Shown here: positions 8,265 through 17,521 of the stretch, piece after piece
Layout of the letters: the number at the start of each line of letters is the position of its first letter
How positions within the stretch are numbered: the first letter of the stretch is position 1
From: G965279355 sp965279355
GTDB taxonomy: Bacteria; Pseudomonadota; Alphaproteobacteria; CACIAM-22H2
Assembly: GCA_965279355.1 (NCBI GenBank)
Contig: OZ257155.1
Coordinates: 1,178,001-1,242,000 of the forward strand
Direction of reading: 5' to 3'
Length of the DNA stretch: 64,000 bases
Position numbers and translations under genes: made by a program
The notes under the pieces: generated by a model
What the model was told of the DNA's origin: nothing
The model's input: only the letters and a program-made list of their open reading frames with translations
Databases searched by the model: none

Positions 8265-8764
8265 TGCTTGCCGCCCAACCGGCGACGCAGCGCCGAGATC
8301 GGCGTCTGGTCGTCAGCCGCCGGCTGATAGAAGACGCTGAATTCCGCCGTCGCGGCCTTCCAGGATTCCTGGATGTTCGGATCGTTGCTCTCGATCGAGT
8401 TGAACCCGCAACGGTGCATCAGGAACAGCTCGTCGCGCAGCACGTCGCCCGTGGCGCGCAGCTCGTACCGATAGCCGTAGCGCTCGCGCAGCAGCCGCGC
8501 CTGGCTATAGGCCCGCCCGTCCGCGAATTTCGGAAATTCGAGGACGATGACTTCCAGCCGGTCAAGATCCTGCGCCAGTTCGGCTACCGGCTGCGTGTTG
8601 GTCAGGCGCACACCAATCGGCGAGTTCCGGCCGATCAGCGTCTCGCGCTCCGCGCGCCAGCGCTCGAATGGCACGATGACCGGACCGTCCGCGGGCAGCG
8701 GCTCGTCTTTCGTCACCGGCTGCCACGCATCCGCAACGACCTGACCGTCCTTAAGCAGCGGCAT
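8261..8764 (-). CDS. DUF934 family protein, sulfite-reduction accessory
   Basis: This 167-residue protein matches the DUF934 family as I know it: 'GVRLTNTQPVAELAQDL' followed by 'LEFPKFADGRAYSQARLLRERYGYRYELRATGDVLRDELFLMHRCGF', and a 'QPAADDQTPIS' tail. The family is nearly always next to cysI/cysH in alpha- and betaproteobacteria and is suspected to help sulfite reductase electron supply or assembly; no activity is established. ATG 8764 lies within the 3' end of cysI (14-base overlap), and the stop overlaps the cysH start. The longer open frame to 9028 is a shadow of cysI. Confidence 0.93.
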   Translation of the reverse strand: MPLLKDGQVVADAWQPVTKDEPLPADGPVIVPFERWRAERETLIGRNSPIGVRLTNTQPVAELAQDLDRLEVIVLEFPKFADGRAYSQARLLRERYGYRYELRATGDVLRDELFLMHRCGFNSIESNDPNIQESWKAATAEFSVFYQPAADDQTPISALRRRLGGKQ

Positions 8765-10406
8765 AGACCCGCTCCTTGAACGGCGCCGCGCCGACGCGAC
8801 GATAGGTATCGAGGAAGCGCTCGCCCGGTTTCCGCTGCACCAGATAAGTCTCGACCAGCGCATCGACGGCATCGACGATCTTGTCCGCTGCCACAGCCGG
8901 CCCAATGATGCTGCCGATGGACGCGTTGAGCTCTTCGCTGCCGCCCAGCGTGATTTGGTAGAACTCCTCGCCGTTCTTGTCGACGCCGAGAATGCCGATA
9001 TGGCCGACATGGTGGTGGCCGCAGGCATTGATACAGCCGGAAATCTTGATCTTCAGTTCGCCAATGTCATGAACGCGCGCCAGATCGTTAAAACGCTGCG
9101 TAATCTGCTGCGCAATCGGAATAGAGCGCGCATTGGCAAGGCTGCAGAAATCGAGACCCGGGCAGGCGATGATATCCGTCGCCAGGCCAACATTCGGGGT
9201 CGCGACATTGATTTCGGTCAGCGCCCGCCAGAGAGCCGGCAGATCGGCGCGGCGCACATGCGGCAGCACGAGATTTTGCGTGTGCGTCACGCGAATCTCG
9301 CCATAGCTGTAGCGGTCGGCAAGGTCGGCAACCTTGTCCATCTGCTCGGCGCTCATGTCGCCGGGCACCTCCCCCTCCGCTTTCAGCGACAGGGTCACGA
9401 TCGTGTAACCGGGCTGCTTGTGGGCCGCGACGTTGGTGTGCAGCCAACGACCGAAATCGACATCGAGCCGTCGCAACTCGTCGAATTCCGGACTGAAGGC
9501 CGGCGTCTCGGCATATTGCGGCGGCGCGAACTGGACCGCGATCTGCTCGATCACATCCGGCGGCAATGCCAGCGGGCCGTCCTTGATCTGCTGCCATTCG
9601 GCTTCGACGAGTTCGGTCATCTTCGCCTGGCCGATCTCATGCACCAGGATCTTGATGCGCGCCTTGTAGAGATTGTCGCGGCGGCCGAGTTGGTTGTAGA
9701 CGCGCAGGATCGCTTCCAGATAGGTCAGCAGATGCTGCTTGGGCAGGAATTCGCGGATCGTCTTGCCTATCATCGGCGTGCGACCAAGACCGCCGCCGAC
9801 CATCACCTCGAAGCCGACCTCGCCCTTGTCATTGCGCAGCATGCGCAGGCCGATATCGTGCACGCGCACCGCGGCGCGATCGTGAGGCGCGCCGGTTACT
9901 GCGATCTTGAACTTGCGTGGCAGGAACGAAAATTCGGGATGCAGGCTGGACCATTGGCGAATGATCTCGCACCAGATGCGCGGATCTTCGATCTCATCCG
10001 GGGCGACGCCGGCCCATTGATCCGCCGTCGTGTTGCGGATGCAGTTGCCGCTGGTCTGTAGCGCGTGCATCTGGACCTTCGCCAAGTCGTCGAGGGCATC
10101 AGGCGTTTCTTCCAGCTTCATCCAGTTATACTGGATGTTCTGGCGGGTCGTGAAATGGCCATAGCCGCGATCGTATTTTCGGGCCAGCAGCGCCAGCTGA
10201 CGCAGCTGCGGCGATGACAGCGTGCCGTAAGGGATGGCGACGCGCAGCATGTAGGCGTGCAGCTGCAGATAGAGCCCGTTGCGCAGGCGGTGCGCGCGGA
10301 ATTCCTCTTCGCCGATCTCACCGGCGATGCGACGGCGGACCTGATCGCGAAACTGCGCGACGCGCTGATTTACAAAGGTCTGATCGAAGTCGTCGTAACG
10401 GTACAT
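8751..10406 (-). CDS. cysI: Assimilatory sulfite reductase hemoprotein (CysI/Sir type)
   Basis: A 551-residue siroheme and [4Fe-4S] nitrite/sulfite reductase that makes sulfide from sulfite. It has the two ferredoxin-like half-domains with 'RGYGHFTTRQNIQYNW' and the cluster-binding cysteines in CPGLDFC and GCINACGHH near the C terminus. Its genomic partners (cysG for siroheme, DUF934, cysH) support sulfite rather than nitrite as substrate. No CysJ flavoprotein is present, so electrons may come from ferredoxin. The start at ATG 10406 lies six bases after the DUF2849 stop. Confidence 0.95.
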   Translation of the reverse strand: MYRYDDFDQTFVNQRVAQFRDQVRRRIAGEIGEEEFRAHRLRNGLYLQLHAYMLRVAIPYGTLSSPQLRQLALLARKYDRGYGHFTTRQNIQYNWMKLEETPDALDDLAKVQMHALQTSGNCIRNTTADQWAGVAPDEIEDPRIWCEIIRQWSSLHPEFSFLPRKFKIAVTGAPHDRAAVRVHDIGLRMLRNDKGEVGFEVMVGGGLGRTPMIGKTIREFLPKQHLLTYLEAILRVYNQLGRRDNLYKARIKILVHEIGQAKMTELVEAEWQQIKDGPLALPPDVIEQIAVQFAPPQYAETPAFSPEFDELRRLDVDFGRWLHTNVAAHKQPGYTIVTLSLKAEGEVPGDMSAEQMDKVADLADRYSYGEIRVTHTQNLVLPHVRRADLPALWRALTEINVATPNVGLATDIIACPGLDFCSLANARSIPIAQQITQRFNDLARVHDIGELKIKISGCINACGHHHVGHIGILGVDKNGEEFYQITLGGSEELNASIGSIIGPAVAADKIVDAVDALVETYLVQRKPGERFLDTYRRVGAAPFKERVYAAA

Positions 10407-10412
10407 ATGCCC

Positions 10413-10715
10413 TCACGCCACCTTTGTTTCCGCCGTCGGCCCGGCGGCACGGATTGATTCACGATAACCGACCGCATTAACACGACCGTTCTCGACCCGC
10501 ACCTCGACGAGATAGGGACCGACCACGATGTTGTCGCTCGCCGCCTTGTCGGACACTGCCTTGATGCGGGCGGCGTTTGCCGCATCCGTCGCGACATCGC
10601 TTTCGGCAATCAATGTCGACCAGCCGCCATCGCGCTTCAGATAGACAACTAGGCCGTCAGTCAGACGGTTCGCCGTCGCAACCTGCGCCGCCGGCGTCCT
10701 TGCTATTTTCGCCAT
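10413..10715 (-). CDS. DUF2849 domain protein
   Basis: A 100-residue protein with the DUF2849 pattern (TANRLTDGLVVYLKRDGGWSTLI, then VVGPYLVEV and a C-terminal 'RESIRAAGPTI'-like segment). This small domain is typically encoded between cysG and cysI in alphaproteobacteria; function unknown. It overlaps the cysG 3' end by 13 bases and is followed after six bases by cysI, so it is co-translated with the sulfite reduction genes. Confidence 0.9.
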   Translation of the reverse strand: MAKIARTPAAQVATANRLTDGLVVYLKRDGGWSTLIAESDVATDAANAARIKAVSDKAASDNIVVGPYLVEVRVENGRVNAVGYRESIRAAGPTAETKVA

Positions 10716-12109
10716 GACGCCACCTTTTCAGAATCCTTCTGCTGCCACGCGTCGGCGAGCGTGACGACCGATCCGACGATGAGCAGGGCCGGTCCCTGCC
10801 CGAGCAGCGATTCCGCCAGACGGCCAAAATCATGAAGCTGTCCGACGACGACGCGCTGATTGGCGCGCGTTCCGTTCTGCACGATGGCGACCGGCGTCTG
10901 AACATCAAGACCGAGGCCGAGAAGCCGTTCAGCAATCGACTGCGCCTTGGTCAGGCCCATATAGACAACCAGCGTATGACCCGACTTTGCGGCGATCGCA
11001 CTCCAGTCGACAGCGTCTTCGCCACTGCGCGTATGACCCGTCACAAAGGTGACGGACTGCGCATGATCGCGATGGGTCAGCGGAATTCCGGCATAGGCGA
11101 GGCCGCCCAGCGCTGCCGTGATCCCCGGCACCGCGACAACCTCGATGCCGTGACGATGCAGAAATTCCATTTCCTCACCGCCGCGTCCGAAGACGAACGG
11201 GTCGCCGCCCTTGATGCGCAGCACGCGCTTGCCAGCCGAAGCCTCGCGCAGCAGCACCGCGTTGATCTGATCCTGCGCAGTGCTGTGACGCCCCTTCGAC
11301 TTCCCGACATAGATGCGCTCGGCATCGCGGCGAACCCGATCCAGAATTCCATCGCCGACCAGTTCGTCGTACAGCACGACATCCGCCTGCTCCATCAGGC
11401 GCAACGCGCGAACGGTCAAAAGGTCGGGATCTCCCGGACCGGCACCGACCAGATAGACGATGCCACGCTCGCCTTCGCTGCTGCGGTTCAGCACCTGAAG
11501 CATTTCGCTGCGCGCGGCGGGTTCGTCGCCCGCCATGACGGTTTCGGCCACCGGACTGTCGAAGAACTTTTCCCAGAACCGCCGGCGGGCCTGCGGCGCC
11601 GGCAGCAGGGCGCGGACATTTTTGCGGAAACTCGCGGCAAAATTCGCGAGATCGCCCAGGCGTGCCGGCAGCATCGCCTCGATGCGTGCGCGCAGCGACC
11701 GCGCAAGGATTGGCGCCGTACCGGCGGAAGAAATGGCGACAATGATCGGATTGCGATCAACGATCGCCGGGATGATGAACGAGGAACGCGCCGCATCGTC
11801 GACGACGTTCACCGGCACATTGGCGGCCAGGGCTGCCTTGGCGACCGCTGCATCGACCGCATCGTCGCCGCTTGCCGAAAAAACAGCCGCTTTGCCGAGG
11901 ACATCGGCCTGCCCGAAGGCCCGTGCCTCAACCGCAATGGCGCCGCTCCGGGCCAGCTCGCGCAGCTCCGGGATCGCGTCGCTCGCCAGGACCAGTACCG
12001 CAGCCTGCGCCTTGAGCAGCAGCCGAACCTTCTGGGCCGCCTGCTCCCCGCCGCCCACAACCAGCACCGGGCGGTTCCTCAGATCGACGAAAAGCGGCAA
12101 ATAGTCCAT
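10703..12109 (-). CDS. cysG: Siroheme synthase CysG (multifunctional)
   Basis: This 468-residue trifunctional enzyme converts uroporphyrinogen III to siroheme, the cofactor of the CysI product. The N-terminal NAD-dependent dehydrogenase/ferrochelatase domain has 'LPLFVDLRNRPVLVVGGGEQAAQKV'. The C-terminal SAM uroporphyrinogen methyltransferase domain begins near residue 215 with 'VYLVGAGPGDPDLLTVRALR' and includes IKGGDPFVFGRGGEE and VPGITAALG. It is the first gene of the sulfate operon, starting at ATG 12109, and overlaps the DUF2849 gene at its end. Confidence 0.97.
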   Translation of the reverse strand: MDYLPLFVDLRNRPVLVVGGGEQAAQKVRLLLKAQAAVLVLASDAIPELRELARSGAIAVEARAFGQADVLGKAAVFSASGDDAVDAAVAKAALAANVPVNVVDDAARSSFIIPAIVDRNPIIVAISSAGTAPILARSLRARIEAMLPARLGDLANFAASFRKNVRALLPAPQARRRFWEKFFDSPVAETVMAGDEPAARSEMLQVLNRSSEGERGIVYLVGAGPGDPDLLTVRALRLMEQADVVLYDELVGDGILDRVRRDAERIYVGKSKGRHSTAQDQINAVLLREASAGKRVLRIKGGDPFVFGRGGEEMEFLHRHGIEVVAVPGITAALGGLAYAGIPLTHRDHAQSVTFVTGHTRSGEDAVDWSAIAAKSGHTLVVYMGLTKAQSIAERLLGLGLDVQTPVAIVQNGTRANQRVVVGQLHDFGRLAESLLGQGPALLIVGSVVTLADAWQQKDSEKVASWRK

Positions 12110-12320
12110 TAGATCAGTCGCCTAGTCCGGGGGTAAACAAACGCTCCATCCGGCGAAGCGGGTTTTCCCTGCTTGGTCGGTGACACGCCCCAGAGATGGG
12201 TGAATCCGATCCTGATGGTACCGGTCGTGCCGCACGACGCACGGCATCTTTTCTAAAGCGTGCCGATATATTTTCTTGAGACTTGCAAAGGGCTTGCCGC
12301 CCTTTTCCGCACCGCGGCCG
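12110..12320. other. Intergenic region upstream of the sulfate operon
   Basis: This 211-base gap between the LysR gene and cysG must hold the operon promoter. I see no convincing -35/-10 pair, no riboswitch and no strong terminator; only a weak imperfect repeat (TGCCG...CGGCA) around 12228-12246. Confidence 0.5.
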
Positions 12321-13229
12321 TCAGGCGTTTTCGGCGGCCTGCGCCCGTAGCCAGTCGCGGAATAGCGCCACCTTGGGCAGGTTCAGTTTCGCCTTCGGGC
12401 AGACCACGTAATATGCAAAATCGACTGGTGCCGCGATTTCAAATGGCCGCACCAGACGCCCCTCTGCGAGATCGGCGGCCGCCAGCGCCGCCTTGGCCAA
12501 CGCTACTCCGCGCCCCAGGATCGCCGCCTCAAGTACAAGACTGGACTGGTTGAAGCGCGGGCCGCGCGAGGCATCCACCTCGTTCACCCCCGCCGCCTTG
12601 AGCCACATCGCCCAGGTCGGGCACGAGACATCGCCATCGGGACTGTCATCGTGCAGCAGGGTTTGCGCACGCAAGCCCTCAAGGTCCTTAAGTCCGTCCT
12701 TACCCTTCATCAGCTTGGGGCTGCACACCGGGAACACGGCTTCGGTCATCAGACGCTCGACGACGAGTTCGGGATAGCGGCCGGAGCCGTAGCGGATCGC
12801 CAGATCCACGTCGTCGCGGGTGAAATCGACGAGCTGCATCGAGGCGGACACACGCACGTCGATGTCGGGATGCTTTGTCTGAAAGCCATCGAGCCGGGGC
12901 AGCAGCCACTTCGCGGCAAAGGACGGGGCAACACTCACCGTCAGGATACCGGCAAGACCCAGCGAGTCGATTTCCGCAATCGCCGATCCCAGACGCTCGA
13001 ACCCTTCCCGGATGCCGGGAAGGCATGCCTGGCCCGCATCGGAAAGCATGAGGCTGCGCTTGTCGCGCCGGAACAGCGCGACCCCCAGATGATCTTCCAA
13101 CGTCTTGATCTGATGGCTGACCGCCGCCGGCGTGACGCTCAGTTCCTCAGCTGCCTTCGAAATGCTGAGGTGACGAGCGACAGCCTCGAAGGCGCGCAGC
13201 GAATTCAGGGGCGGCAGGCGGCGACTCAT
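12321..13229 (-). CDS. LysR-type transcriptional regulator (GcvA-like)
   Basis: This 302-residue regulator has an N-terminal winged helix-turn-helix (PPLNSLRAFEAVARHLSISKAAEELSVTPAAVSHQIKTLE, residues 6-45) and an effector domain with 'TVSVAPSFAAKWLLPRL', the GcvA/AmpR-like subgroup signature. It lies on the same strand as three upstream TctC-type genes, 70 bases after the last, and may be co-transcribed with them. The target and effector are unknown. The sulfate operon starts 211 bases downstream, but CysB-type regulators look different, so control of cys genes is not implied. Confidence 0.9.
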   Translation of the reverse strand: MSRRLPPLNSLRAFEAVARHLSISKAAEELSVTPAAVSHQIKTLEDHLGVALFRRDKRSLMLSDAGQACLPGIREGFERLGSAIAEIDSLGLAGILTVSVAPSFAAKWLLPRLDGFQTKHPDIDVRVSASMQLVDFTRDDVDLAIRYGSGRYPELVVERLMTEAVFPVCSPKLMKGKDGLKDLEGLRAQTLLHDDSPDGDVSCPTWAMWLKAAGVNEVDASRGPRFNQSSLVLEAAILGRGVALAKAALAAADLAEGRLVRPFEIAAPVDFAYYVVCPKAKLNLPKVALFRDWLRAQAAENA

Positions 13230-13299
13230 GGCCTATGCATCGCATGCCGCGATGCTGCTTACAAATGCTCTGATGGTGGGCCGCCCGACGCGTCGGAGC

Positions 13300-14265
13300 C
13301 TATTCAATCTTAATGTTGGCCGTTTTCACGACCTCGGCGATGCTCGCCAGTTCCGCCTTAATATAGGCATCGAACTCCGCCGGCTTCATTGGCATGGGCG
13401 TAGCCCCAAGCTGCCGGAACCGCTCCTGCATATCAGGCGATTGCAGGATCTTGACAGTCTCCGCGTTCAGACGATCGACGACCGGGCGCGGTGTCTTCGA
13501 TGGAGCCAGAAGTCCCAGCCAGAAATTGTAGTCGGAATTGGGCACGCCGGCCTCGATGGTGGTCGGAACGTTCGGCAATGCATCCGACCGCTGCGCCGTA
13601 CCGACGGCCACGGCGAAGACCCGGTTATCCCTGACGAACGCCATGGCTGAGTTGAGCGGCGCGAAAAAAATATCGACGCGACCGGCCATGATGTCGGTCA
13701 GCGCTTCCGGTGTGCCGCGATACGGCACATGTGTGTGCGTGATTCCCGCCCGCGCGCTGAATTTCTCGGCGTTCATGTGCGCGCCGCTGCCGGCACCAGC
13801 CGACGCAATCGTCAGTTTACCCGGGTTCGCCTTTGCATAGTCGATCACTGCCTTCACGGTTTTCAACCGGCTATCCGGCGCGGTGACCATGACGTTGGGC
13901 AGGTTCACAAGCGGCGTAACGCCCGCGAAATCGGCCTCCGTATTGTAAGGGATGTCCTTGTACAGGGCCGGGGTTGCCGTATGGGCCGACGAGTGAACGA
14001 GGAGCGTATATCCGTCCGGCGTTGCCTTGGCGACGATCTCTGCGCCGAGACGACCGCCCGCACCGGGTCGGTTCTCGACCACAAACGGCTGACCAAGCAC
14101 GGCTGTCAGCCGTTCGCCGACCATGCGGGCAGTGATGTCGGTCGAGCTGCCGGGGGTGAAGGGCACTACGATCCTGACCGGTTTGTTGGGATAGGCTTGC
14201 GCCAGCACGGCCGAACTCATCAACATTGCCGCACCGGCGACAAGCACCGACGTCATCAGTTTCAT
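13300..14265 (-). CDS. Tripartite tricarboxylate (TctC/Bug) family periplasmic binding protein 1
   Basis: A 321-residue solute receptor with a signal peptide (MKLMTSVLVAGAAMLMSSAVLA) and mature start 'QAYPNKPVRIVVPFTPGSSTD'. The family fingerprints 'ENRPGAGGRLGAEIVAKATPDGYTLL', 'HVPYRGTPEALTDI' and 'DALPNVPTTIEAG' are all present. ATG 14265 is chosen over the longer frame because GGGAGGAAGGGG sits just upstream. It is the third of three tandem paralogues and very close to the next one (shared MKPAEFDAYIK.EL C terminus). No TctA or TctB membrane subunit is present. The ligand is probably an organic or sugar acid but cannot be read from sequence. Confidence 0.93.
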   Translation of the reverse strand: MKLMTSVLVAGAAMLMSSAVLAQAYPNKPVRIVVPFTPGSSTDITARMVGERLTAVLGQPFVVENRPGAGGRLGAEIVAKATPDGYTLLVHSSAHTATPALYKDIPYNTEADFAGVTPLVNLPNVMVTAPDSRLKTVKAVIDYAKANPGKLTIASAGAGSGAHMNAEKFSARAGITHTHVPYRGTPEALTDIMAGRVDIFFAPLNSAMAFVRDNRVFAVAVGTAQRSDALPNVPTTIEAGVPNSDYNFWLGLLAPSKTPRPVVDRLNAETVKILQSPDMQERFRQLGATPMPMKPAEFDAYIKAELASIAEVVKTANIKIE

Positions 14266-14346
14266 GTGCCCCTTCCTCCCGCTGCGCCGGTGACGTTCCA
14301 ATTTTCGTCACCAGGCGCTGTCTGAAATGTCTGCCTTAGCTGCAGT

Positions 14347-15312
14347 TTATTGGATCGTGATATTCGCCGCCTTTACGACCTCGGCGATGCTCACCAGTTC
14401 GCGCTTGATATAGGCATCGAACTCCGCCGGCTTCATTGGCATGGCCGAGGCGCCCAGAGCCTTGAAGCGCTCCTGGATCTCGGGCGACTGCAGAACCTTC
14501 ACCGTTTCCACATTCAGGCGGTTGACAATGTCCGCCGGAGTCTTGGCCGGCGCCAGCATGCCAACCCAGAAGTTGTAGTCGGAGTCAGGAATGCCGGCCT
14601 CAATCGTCGTCGGGACGTTGGGCAGAAGCGGGGAACGCTGGGCCGTTCCCACAGCAAGCGCGAGAACCCGATTGTCCTGAATGAACGGCAGGGCCGCGTT
14701 CAGAGGAGCAAAGTAGACGTCCGCGCGTCCTGTCATGACATCCGTGATCGCCTCGGGTGTGCCCCGATACGGGATATGCGTGTGCTTGACGCCGGCACGG
14801 GCGCTAAATTTCTCCGCGTTCATATGTGTCGCGCTGCCGGCGCCGGCTGAGGCGAAGTTGAGCTTACCCGGATTTGCCTTCGCGTAGTCAACCAGCGCCT
14901 TGGCGGTCGGCATGTTCTTCGAAGGCGCGATGATCAGAACGTTGGGCAGATTCGCCAGCGGCGTGATGCCCATGAAATCTGTCGCGGTGTCGAACGGCAT
15001 GTCCTTGTACATCGCCGGATTGACGGTATGCGCCGACGAGTTGACCAGCAGAGTGTACCCATCGGGTGCCGACTTGGCGACAACCTCGGCACCGACGCGA
15101 CCTCCCGCACCGGCGCGATTCTCAATGAGAACCGGCTGCCCGAGCGCAACGCTCAGCCGCTCGCCCACCGCACGCGCGGTGATGTCGGTCGAACTGCCCG
15201 GCGTGAACGGTATGACCAGGCGAATCGCTTTGTTCGGATAACTCTGCGCCGACGCCGACGCTGCAACCAGCATGGCTGCACCGGCAGCCAGCATCACACC
15301 TGTAAGTCTCAT
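14347..15312 (-). CDS. TctC/Bug family periplasmic binding protein 2
   Basis: A 321-residue paralogue of the neighbouring protein 1 (both have 'PNFWxG..AP.KTP' and 'AEFDAYIKxEL' stretches), with signal peptide MRLTGVMLAAGAAMLVAASASA. ATG 15312 is preferred over ATG 15318 because AGGAGG lies eight bases before the former and only two before the latter. The mature protein opens QSYPNKAIRLVIPFTPGSSTD. The strong similarity to protein 1 suggests a local tandem duplication and related ligands. Confidence 0.93.
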   Translation of the reverse strand: MRLTGVMLAAGAAMLVAASASAQSYPNKAIRLVIPFTPGSSTDITARAVGERLSVALGQPVLIENRAGAGGRVGAEVVAKSAPDGYTLLVNSSAHTVNPAMYKDMPFDTATDFMGITPLANLPNVLIIAPSKNMPTAKALVDYAKANPGKLNFASAGAGSATHMNAEKFSARAGVKHTHIPYRGTPEAITDVMTGRADVYFAPLNAALPFIQDNRVLALAVGTAQRSPLLPNVPTTIEAGIPDSDYNFWVGMLAPAKTPADIVNRLNVETVKVLQSPEIQERFKALGASAMPMKPAEFDAYIKRELVSIAEVVKAANITIQ

Positions 15313-15373
15313 GAACATTTCCTCCTGATTGAAAGTTATCTTTTCTTATCGATCGACGGACTGACTTCTGGCG

Positions 15374-16342
15374 CTACTCCGGCTTGATGCCAGCCGCAAT
15401 GGCCAGCTTCATATTGATGGCGACTTCGGCGCGCACGTGAGCGGTGAGCTGATCCGGCGTCATTGGCCACGGATCGGCGCCGACGGCCGCCATCCTGTTC
15501 TTGAATTCAGTGGAAGCGAGTGCCCGACCAACCGCCTCGTGCAGGCGCACAACGATTTCCCGCGGCGTGTTCTTCGGAGCGAACATGGCGTACCAGAGGG
15601 CAAATTCGGAATCCGGGACGCCGGCCTCAATTGTAGTCGGCACGTCAGGCAGGACGACCGAACGCTTGGCGGTGCTGACCCCAAGGGCCAGCAGCTTGCC
15701 ATCCTTGATCAGCCCCAATGCCGCTGAGACCGGCGAGAAGAAGAAATCGGTCCGGCCTGTCATGATATCGGGGAAGGATTCAGTGCTGCCGCGATACGGG
15801 ACATGGACGGCGTCGAAACCGGCACTGGCGCGGAATTTCTCCGCATTCATCTGGGTGCCGCTGCCGACGCCGGCGGAGCCGTAGGTCAGCTTGCCGGGAT
15901 TGGCCTTGCCGTAGGCGACCAAGTCCTGGACCGTCTTGATGCCCTTGTTGTTAGGCCCGATGATAAGAACGTTCGGCTGAATCGCAATCATGGCGACCGA
16001 CGCGAAATCATTCACCGTGTCGTAGGGCAACGTCTTGTAGATTGCGGGATTGGTGGTGTGCCCCGCCGAGTGAACAAGCAGCGTGTAGCCGTCCGGCATC
16101 GCACTGGCGACGGCCGCGGCACCAACGGTTCCGCCCGCCCCGCTGCGGTTCTCGACAATCAGCGGCTGCCCGAGGATGGGGTTAATCGCATCGGCGATGG
16201 TGCGCGCCATCGTGTCGGTGCCGGTCCCGGGCGCAAATGGCACAATCACCTTGATCGGCCGGCTTGGGTAATTCTGAGCCACGACCGGCCCTGCGAGCAG
16301 AACCGAAACAAGACCTGACAGGATGAGCTTGACGACGTTCAC
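15374..16342 (-). CDS. TctC/Bug family periplasmic binding protein 3
   Basis: A 322-residue member of the same family with signal peptide MNVVKLILSGLVSVLLAGPVVA and mature start QNYPSRPIKVIVPFAPGTGTD. It is more distant from the two downstream paralogues (for example APGTGTDTMA versus TPGSSTDITA), so it probably binds a different ligand. It is preceded 59 bases upstream by the beta-hydroxyacid dehydrogenase gene on the same strand. TctA/TctB partners are absent; such orphan Bug proteins often serve sensing, or share a remote transporter. Confidence 0.92.
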   Translation of the reverse strand: MNVVKLILSGLVSVLLAGPVVAQNYPSRPIKVIVPFAPGTGTDTMARTIADAINPILGQPLIVENRSGAGGTVGAAAVASAMPDGYTLLVHSAGHTTNPAIYKTLPYDTVNDFASVAMIAIQPNVLIIGPNNKGIKTVQDLVAYGKANPGKLTYGSAGVGSGTQMNAEKFRASAGFDAVHVPYRGSTESFPDIMTGRTDFFFSPVSAALGLIKDGKLLALGVSTAKRSVVLPDVPTTIEAGVPDSEFALWYAMFAPKNTPREIVVRLHEAVGRALASTEFKNRMAAVGADPWPMTPDQLTAHVRAEVAINMKLAIAAGIKPE

Positions 16343-16401
16343 GACACCCTCCTCCCTGTTGACTATTTTTAGTGTTTTTGTCCGCCTGAGTTGCAGTCTA
16401 G

Positions 16402-17349
16402 CTATTTTCGATCGGAAAGTCCGTCGCTGACCTGCACATTTTCCGATTTGAGATCGAGATTGGAATTCCTGGCTTCGAGCGACAGCAACGCCGCAAAATC
16501 GGTATCGACATAACCGCTGCCAATCAGCATCTGGACGACCTCGCGCGTTGCCGACGAGACCGGCATCGCCACGTCGAGTTCGCGCGCGGCTTCAAGACCA
16601 AGATCAAGATCCTTGCGCAACAGATGCGGCGTGAACGTGACGGTGTAGTCGAGATTGACCAGCGCCGGCGTCTTGTAGCGGGAGAACACTGAGCCCATGA
16701 CGCTCTGGTTCATGAACTCGAGAAACGCATGGCGCGGCACGCCGGCCTTTTCCGCGAGTACCGTGACCTCAACCAACGACTGTATCGCCGTGCCGAGATA
16801 GACGTTGTGGCAGATCTTCACGATACGCGCGAGTTCGCCTTCGCCGACATAGGTGACGCCGGTGCCGAGACATTCGAGATACGGCCGCACAGTATCAAAT
16901 GCGGCTTTTGGCCCGGAAGCGACGACACTGAGCTTGCCGGCCTTTACCACTTTGCCGTTGCCGCTGACCGGCGCGGCGATCAGTTGAACCCCGCGCTTCT
17001 CGGCTTCCTTACGCAGTTCAGCCGAGGCCTCCTGCGAAACAGTCGACATGTCGACCAGGATTTTCGGCTGGCGATTGCTCTGCGACAGGACGCCGTTTTC
17101 CCCAAGCGTGACTTCAAGCAGATCGTCGGATGTCGAAACCATGCTGAAAACGATATCGCGATCCGCGAGATCGGCGGGAATATTGACGACCGCAGCGCCA
17201 TATTCCGTCAAGGGTTCCGCTTTCGCGCGCGTCCGGTTATAGGCAGAGACGCGGCCACCGGCTTTGGCAAGGCGTGCCGCCATGGGAAACCCCATGCGGC
17301 CCGTGCCGATCCAGCCGATGCTGTGTGCCGCGATAACAGATCCGTCCAT
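16402..17349 (-). CDS. NAD(P)-dependent beta-hydroxyacid dehydrogenase
   Basis: A 315-residue 3-hydroxyisobutyrate dehydrogenase / tartronate semialdehyde reductase-like enzyme. The Rossmann fold starts at 'SIGWIGTGRMGFPMAARLAKAGG' (residues 10-32), and the substrate motif 'APVSGNGKVVKAGKLSVVASG' and catalytic Lys in 'ELARIVKICHNVYLG' are in place. The start at ATG 17349 has a GAGGAGAG site. It diverges from the LacI gene with a palindromic operator between them, and leads the Bug receptor genes, so it probably acts on a hydroxy acid from the same catabolic programme. The exact substrate is not determinable. Confidence 0.9.
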   Translation of the reverse strand: MDGSVIAAHSIGWIGTGRMGFPMAARLAKAGGRVSAYNRTRAKAEPLTEYGAAVVNIPADLADRDIVFSMVSTSDDLLEVTLGENGVLSQSNRQPKILVDMSTVSQEASAELRKEAEKRGVQLIAAPVSGNGKVVKAGKLSVVASGPKAAFDTVRPYLECLGTGVTYVGEGELARIVKICHNVYLGTAIQSLVEVTVLAEKAGVPRHAFLEFMNQSVMGSVFSRYKTPALVNLDYTVTFTPHLLRKDLDLGLEAARELDVAMPVSSATREVVQMLIGSGYVDTDFAALLSLEARNSNLDLKSENVQVSDGLSDRK

Positions 17350-17413
17350 GCTCTCCTCGGGCCCTTCCCGCCGTTGAGGAGGGAAGTTCTTTTTTGCTAA
17401 AAGTCAAAATTCA

Positions 17414-17427
17414 TGCAATCGATTGCA
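17414..17427. promoter_or_regulatory. LacI-family operator (perfect palindrome)
   Basis: TGCAATCGATTGCA is a perfect 14-base inverted repeat matching the LacI/GalR operator pattern TGnAAnCGnTTnCA at every defined position, with the central CG. It lies 65 bases upstream of the dehydrogenase start (minus strand) and 95 bases upstream of the LacI start (plus strand), so one site could control both divergent units and give autoregulation. Confidence 0.8.
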
Positions 17428-17521
17428 GAATGCGTTAAGATTTAGACCAAATCTTCCCAAGGCGCAATGCAGGACTGACTCACCGGTCGGTCCGCCTGCC
17501 CCGCCCAAACTGAAGGTAACA

